This document shows, one piece after another, positions 60,130 to 64,000 of a stretch of 64,000 nucleotides of DNA. Every line of letters starts with the position of its first letter. Position 1 is the first letter of the stretch. The DNA lies in contig CAWDEX010000001.1 of the NCBI GenBank assembly GCA_963801475.1, positions 2,480,001 to 2,544,000 on the forward strand, read 5' to 3'. Position numbers and translations under genes: made by a program. The notes below the pieces were generated by a model. That model had not been told where the DNA came from, made no database searches, and saw nothing but the letters and a program-made list of their open reading frames with translations. Source of the stretch: DAOMFB01 sp963801475. Its GTDB lineage: Bacteria; Acidobacteriota; Thermoanaerobaculia; UBA5066.

Positions 60130-60135
60130 AATCTA
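60130..60135 (-). promoter_or_regulatory. -10 box of a likely leaderless transcript (SirB1-like gene)
   Basis: TAGATT on the minus strand ends 6 nt before GTG 60123. No Shine-Dalgarno lies between. Confidence 0.45.
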
Positions 60136-60184
60136 CACGGGGAGGCCCGGGCCGTCGACCCGTGCCTCGCCCCGGGATCGCGGA

Positions 60185-61459
60185 ATGGAGCCCAGACACC
60201 GTGTCGTCGTCGTCGGGGGGGGATTCGGGGGCCTCCGGGCCGCCCGGGACCTCTCCCGCCTCGCCGTCGACGTCACGCTCGTCGACCGGCGGAACTTCCA
60301 CCTCTTCCAGCCGCTTCTATACCAGGTGGCGACCGGGGCCCTTTCCCCCGCCAACATCGCCGCGCCGATTCGCTCGCTCCTGAAGCGGAAGAAGAACGTC
60401 CGCGTCCTCCTCGGCGAGGCGACCGGTGTCGACGCGGCACGGCGCGTCCTGCTCCTCGCCGACGGCGAACTTCCGTACGACACGCTCGTCGTCGCCGCGG
60501 GCGTCCGCCACCACTACTTCGGACGAGAGGACTGGGAGAGGGTCGCACCCGGACTGAAGACGATCGAGGACGCCACCGAGATCCGGCGCCGCATCCTCCT
60601 GGCGTTCGAGTCGGCCGAGCGCGAGACCGATCCGTCGCGGCGACGCGCCCTCCTGACCTTCATCGTCGTCGGCGGCGGGCCGACGGGAGTGGAGCTGGCC
60701 GGCGCGCTCTCGGAGATCGCGCAGCACACCCTCCGGGGCGACTTTCGCGCGATCGACCCGTCGGAGGCCCGCGTTCTTCTCCTGGAATCGGGCGAGCGGA
60801 TCCTGCCGACGTATCCTCCGGACCTCTCCGCCAGGGCGACGCGCGCCCTGGCACGGATCGCCGTCGGCGTGCGGACCTCGACACGCGTCACGGAGCTTTC
60901 GGATGGAGCGGTGACCATCCGGCACGGAGGAGCGGAGGAAACCCTCCAGGCCGGTACCGTCCTGTGGGCGGCCGGAGTCAAGGGCTCGCCGCTCGGCGCT
61001 TCCCTGGCGGCCTCCGCCGGGGCGAGCCTCGACGGGGTCGGACGTGTCCTCGTCGGGCCGGACCTGGCGCTACCCGGGCATCCGGAGGTCTTCGTGGTCG
61101 GCGACCTCGCTGCCCGGGACGACGCGGCAGGACGTCCCCTTCCCGGCGTGGCACCAGTCGCCATGCAACAGGGGCGGTACATCGCAAAGGTCGTCGGTGC
61201 GCGCCTGTCCGGCGCCCCGCCCCCGCCCCCCTTCCGCTACCTGGATTTCGGAAACATGGCCACGATCGGCCGCGGCGCCGCCGTCGCGGACCTTCGCATC
61301 GCCCGCTTCAACGGAAGCGTGGCATGGCTGGCGTGGCTCTTCCTCCACCTGATGTTCCTCGTGCAGTTCGCCAACCGGCTCCTCGTCTTCGTGCAGTGGG
61401 CGTGGAGTTACCTCACGTGGAACCGCTCGGCGCGCCTCATCACCGGACCGGGCCGCTAG
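60185..61459 (+). CDS. ndh: Type II NADH:quinone oxidoreductase (NDH-2)
   Basis: A 424-residue flavoprotein. RVVVVGGGFGGLRAARDLSR near 6-25 binds FAD, FHLFQPLLYQVATGALSPANIA near 39-60 is an NDH-2 hallmark, and FIVVGGGPTGVELAGALSEIA near 159-179 binds NADH. AVFVVGDLA-type and APVAMQQGRYIA follow, and a C-terminal amphipathic or membrane helix (WLAWLFLHLMFLVQFANRLL) anchors it. It feeds electrons to quinone without pumping protons. Its stop overlaps the stop of the convergent response-regulator gene. Confidence 0.93.
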   Translation: MEPRHRVVVVGGGFGGLRAARDLSRLAVDVTLVDRRNFHLFQPLLYQVATGALSPANIAAPIRSLLKRKKNVRVLLGEATGVDAARRVLLLADGELPYDTLVVAAGVRHHYFGREDWERVAPGLKTIEDATEIRRRILLAFESAERETDPSRRRALLTFIVVGGGPTGVELAGALSEIAQHTLRGDFRAIDPSEARVLLLESGERILPTYPPDLSARATRALARIAVGVRTSTRVTELSDGAVTIRHGGAEETLQAGTVLWAAGVKGSPLGASLAASAGASLDGVGRVLVGPDLALPGHPEVFVVGDLAARDDAAGRPLPGVAPVAMQQGRYIAKVVGARLSGAPPPPPFRYLDFGNMATIGRGAAVADLRIARFNGSVAWLAWLFLHLMFLVQFANRLLVFVQWAWSYLTWNRSARLITGPGR

Positions 61460-61899
61460 TGCCGCCGGATGATCGAGTCGAGGATCATCAGGAAGGCGCT
61501 CTGCTGCTGCGGCTCGATCTTGTTGACGACGGCGAGGCAGGTTTCGTGCGGGAAGAGTTCGTGCAGCTCCTCCGCGGGCCGCTCCGAGAGGATCACGATG
61601 CGCCGGAGGGGAACGCCTCGTTCCTTCGCCAGCTCGAAGACCTTCCGCCCCCCGAAGAGCGGAATGTCGAGGTCGACCATGAGGAGGCTGACGTCCGGGC
61701 CGAGCTTCGGGAGCGCCTCGAGCGGGTCCTGGTACGCCTCGAAGACGATCCCGCCGGCATATCGTGCCGTGAGCAGGGCCCGCCACGCCGCCGCGTAGAG
61801 CGGCGACTCGTCCACGAGGACGATCCGCTTCGGCCGCGCCCGCGTCGCGAGAGACCCGCCGCGCGGGGGCCCCGTCTTCGTCCGGGCGTCCTTCATCAT
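61456..61899 (-). CDS. Response-regulator receiver domain protein
   Basis: 147 residues. A basic start is followed by a CheY-like fold: RIVLVDESPLYAAAWRALL (acidic pair replaced by DE), LLMVDLDIPLFGGRKVFELAK with the phosphoacceptor-type Asp in VDLDIP, and RIVILSERPAEELHE. The final helix region (CLAVVNKIEP) carries the usual Lys. It has no output domain. ATG 61899 overlaps the pyrC stop, so it is at the end of the pyrB-pyrC unit. Confidence 0.8.
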   Translation of the reverse strand: MMKDARTKTGPPRGGSLATRARPKRIVLVDESPLYAAAWRALLTARYAGGIVFEAYQDPLEALPKLGPDVSLLMVDLDIPLFGGRKVFELAKERGVPLRRIVILSERPAEELHELFPHETCLAVVNKIEPQQQSAFLMILDSIIRRH

Positions 61900-63209
61900 C
61901 GGGCCGGCCCGCCCCCCGGCCGTCCGAAAACCTCGCGGCCCGCCACCCACGTCTTCTCGACGCGCCCTTTCAGCGTCCGGGCGATCCACGGCGAGTTGCG
62001 CGCCTTCGAGTGGAACCCGTCCGGGGTCACGTGGGTGGACCGTGTCGTCGAGAAGAGGGTGACGTCGCCCGGCGCCCCTTCGGCGAGCGTCCCGTACGGG
62101 AGGCCGAAGAGACGGGCCGGCGCCGTCGAGAGGACCTCCACGAGGCGCATCAGCGAGACGTGCCGGGGCGCGAGCAGCGCGTCGACGAGGACCGGGAGGG
62201 CCGTCTCCAGGCCGATGACCCCGAAGGGGGCGTCCGCGAACTCCAGCGCCTTCTCGTCGGCGTGGTGCGGGGCGTGGTCCGTCGCGACGCAGTCGATCGT
62301 GCCGTCCGAAAGGGCCGCCACGAGGGCGTGCCGGTCCGCCTCGGACCGGAGGGGCGGGTTCATCTTGAACCGCGTGTCGTAGCCGGAGCGGGCGACTTCC
62401 TCGTCGGTCAGGGTCAGGTGATGGGGCGTCGCCTCGCACGTCACATCGACTCCGTGCCGCCGGCCGTTCCGGATGGCGTCGAGGCTCTCCCGCGTCGATA
62501 CGTGCGCCACGTGGAGCCGCGCCGACGTCAGCGCGGCGATCTGCACGTCGCGCGCCACCATGATGGACTCGGCGGCCGGCGGCTGGCCCGCGAGGCCGAG
62601 CCGCGTCGAGACCCACCCCTCGTTCATCACGCCGCCCTGGGCGAGGCCCGCGTCCTCCGCGTGGACGACGACCGGAAGGTCGAACATCGACGCGTACTCC
62701 ATCGCCCGGCGCATGAGCCCCGCGTTCTGCACGCCCTTGCCGTCGTCGGAGACCGCGACGATTCCCTCGGCCTTCATCGAGCCGATCTCGGCGAGCTGCT
62801 CTCCCTTGAGCCCCTTCGAGATCGCCCCGACCGGGAAGACCCGGACGCGCCCCGTTTCACGCGCCCGACGGACCACGAAGGCGACCGTCGGCGCGTCGTC
62901 CGTCACGGGGTCGGTGTTTGCCATGGCGCAGACCGTCGTGAAGCCGCCCGCCGCCGCCGCGGCCGTCCCCGTGGCGATCGTCTCCTTGAACTCGAAGCCC
63001 GGCTCGCGCAGGTGGACGTGGAGGTCGACGAACCCCGGCGCCACGACGAAGCCCGCGGCCTCGACGACCTCGGCGCCCTTCGGCGGGGCGATCTTCTCGT
63101 CGACCTTCGCCACGACGCCGTCGCGCAGGAGGAGGTCGAGCGTCTGGTCGAGACGGCGCGACGGGTCGACGACGCGCCCCCCGCGGATCAGGACGGGCGC
63201 CTCATTCAT
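61896..63209 (-). CDS. pyrC: Dihydroorotase
   Basis: A 437-residue zinc amidohydrolase that closes carbamoyl-aspartate to dihydroorotate in UMP synthesis. VAPGFVDLHVHLREPGFEFKETIATG holds the H-x-H and substrate Arg, VHAED and VAHVSTRESLDAIR follow, and CVATDHAPHHADEKALEF carries the catalytic Asp and His. It overlaps pyrB by several codons in another frame, giving the classic pyrB-pyrC pair. Confidence 0.95.
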   Translation of the reverse strand: MNEAPVLIRGGRVVDPSRRLDQTLDLLLRDGVVAKVDEKIAPPKGAEVVEAAGFVVAPGFVDLHVHLREPGFEFKETIATGTAAAAAGGFTTVCAMANTDPVTDDAPTVAFVVRRARETGRVRVFPVGAISKGLKGEQLAEIGSMKAEGIVAVSDDGKGVQNAGLMRRAMEYASMFDLPVVVHAEDAGLAQGGVMNEGWVSTRLGLAGQPPAAESIMVARDVQIAALTSARLHVAHVSTRESLDAIRNGRRHGVDVTCEATPHHLTLTDEEVARSGYDTRFKMNPPLRSEADRHALVAALSDGTIDCVATDHAPHHADEKALEFADAPFGVIGLETALPVLVDALLAPRHVSLMRLVEVLSTAPARLFGLPYGTLAEGAPGDVTLFSTTRSTHVTPDGFHSKARNSPWIARTLKGRVEKTWVAGREVFGRPGGGPAR

Positions 63210-64000
63210 CGCCGCTGGCTCCGATCAGGAGATACAGCACTGCCATCCGGACGGCGACGCCGTTCTCGACCTGGTCCAGGATGACCGAGTCGGGTCCGTC
63301 GGCGACCGCCGAATCGATTTCCACCCCGCGGTTCATCGGTCCCGGGTGCATCACGATCGCGTCCTTCTTCGCCAGCTTCCGCCGCTCCGGCGTCAGGCCG
63401 AAGACGTCGTAGTACTCGCGGTCCGACGGGAACCCCAGGCCGCCCCCGCGCTCCCGCTGGACGCGGAGCATCATGACGACGTCGGCGCCGTCGAGCGCCT
63501 CCTCGATCCGCGGGACGACGATCGCCCCCGTCCGCTCGATCTCGGCGGGAAGAAGCGTCCGCGGGCCGCTGAGCGTGACGGCCGCCCCCATCTTCGACAG
63601 GAGACCGACGTTCGACCGGGCCACCCGGCTGTTCGCGATGTCGCCGCATATGGCGATTTTGAGCCCCGCGATCCGCCCCTTGGCGCGGCGGATCGTCAGG
63701 GCGTCGAGAAGCGCCTGCGTCGGGTGCTCGTGCGTCCCGTCCCCCGCGTTGATTACGGCGCACGGGAGCTCGCGCGCCAGGAGGTGCGGCGCCCCCGACC
63801 GGGAGTGGCGGATGACGATCGCGTCGGGCGCCATCGCCATCAGGTTCTTCGCCGTGTCGAGGAGCGTCTCGCCCTTGGAGACCGAGGAGCCCGCCGCCGA
63901 AAAGGCGATGGAGTCCGCCGAGAGACGGCGCTCGGCCACCTCGAAGGAGAAGCGCGTCCGCGTGGACGACTCGAAGAAGAGATTCGCCACGAGCTTCCCG
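63202..64000 (-). CDS. pyrB: Aspartate carbamoyltransferase catalytic subunit (5' end outside window)
   Basis: At least 265 residues are visible; the N-terminus lies beyond 64000. VANLFFESSTRTRFSFEVAERRLSADSI is the carbamoyl-phosphate site (S-T-R-T-R), INAGDGTHEHPTQALLDALTI the HPTQ loop and KDAIVMHPGPMNRGVEID the C-terminal aspartate-site signature. It forms carbamoyl-aspartate, the substrate of the pyrC product encoded just downstream. The start cannot be judged. Confidence 0.95.
   Translation of the reverse strand, partial: GKLVANLFFESSTRTRFSFEVAERRLSADSIAFSAAGSSVSKGETLLDTAKNLMAMAPDAIVIRHSRSGAPHLLARELPCAVINAGDGTHEHPTQALLDALTIRRAKGRIAGLKIAICGDIANSRVARSNVGLLSKMGAAVTLSGPRTLLPAEIERTGAIVVPRIEEALDGADVVMMLRVQRERGGGLGFPSDREYYDVFGLTPERRKLAKKDAIVMHPGPMNRGVEIDSAVADGPDSVILDQVENGVAVRMAVLYLLIGASGDE

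Noticed and set aside
59134..62382. Plus-strand frame of over 1000 codons
   Set aside because: It runs across the SirB1, NDH-2, response-regulator and pyrC genes on other frames, is Arg/Pro-rich and has no recognisable motif; it is a GC-rich shadow.

Overview
The window is about 64 kb of high-GC bacterial chromosome. Genes are dense, often overlap by 1-4 bases, and frequently start with GTG or TTG. The organism looks like a Gram-negative (diderm) bacterium: there is a heptose-bisphosphate phosphatase (GmhB), a predicted outer-membrane beta-barrel protein, a lipoprotein and a GroES/GroEL pair under a CIRCE-like operator. The Bat/MoxR stress operon, archaeal-type aconitase-family subunits and Pro-Thr-rich linkers would fit an Acidobacteriota member (Thermoanaerobaculia or a relative). 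That placement is inference, not proof. No rRNA, tRNA, CRISPR array, plasmid or phage module was recognised.

Layout. 1-0.5 kb: a cut-off FAD enzyme and a GNAT acetyltransferase. 0.6-12.5 kb: an envelope-sugar region with GT-C type membrane proteins, a GT2 glycosyltransferase, a methyltransferase and GmhB. Much of it is decayed: tandem GT-C paralogues carry frameshifts, a nonsense codon and chimeric junctions, among IS481-type transposase remnants. 12.6-16.2 kb: groEL/groES, then a gene that looks like an ECF sigma factor with its middle deleted, fused to its anti-sigma factor. 16.3-22.6 kb: a DegT aminotransferase, a UMF1-like transporter, a rhomboid protease, two HU proteins, rsmB and fmt. 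22.6-25.2 kb: the methionine genes metY-metX, preceded by what appears to be a complete leader-peptide attenuator with four Met codons. 25.2-29.3 kb: ksgA-uppP-ftsK on the minus strand. 29.4-38 kb: thioredoxin, then moxR, DUF58, half-BatD, batA, batB-TPR and batD. 38-44.6 kb: a GGDEF protein, lysine 6-transaminase, mtgA, an Ig-like lipoprotein, a MEMO1-family protein and glycogen synthase. 44.7-49.8 kb: an unusual five-gene cluster of an IPMDH/IDH-family dehydrogenase, HMG-CoA-lyase-like enzyme, class III CoA-transferase and aconitase-family large and small subunits, the large one frameshifted. 50-57 kb: racemase, methyltransferase, PLP synthase, small proteins, acyl-CoA ligase, beta-barrel and inositol monophosphatase. 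57-64 kb: zinc-ribbon proteins, a Rieske-AIF-like reductase, a SirB1/TPR protein, NDH-2, a response regulator, pyrC and a truncated pyrB.

The most interesting signal is the metY leader (22631-22879). It has a sigma70-type promoter, a short peptide with four Met codons and one Cys codon in seven, mutually exclusive 1:2, 2:3 and 3:4 pairings, and a terminator with a T-rich tail just before the methionine genes. A second genome-level signal is a set of genes whose start codon lies 6-10 nt after a TANNNT hexamer (mostly TAGAAT) with no Shine-Dalgarno sequence, as expected for leaderless mRNAs.
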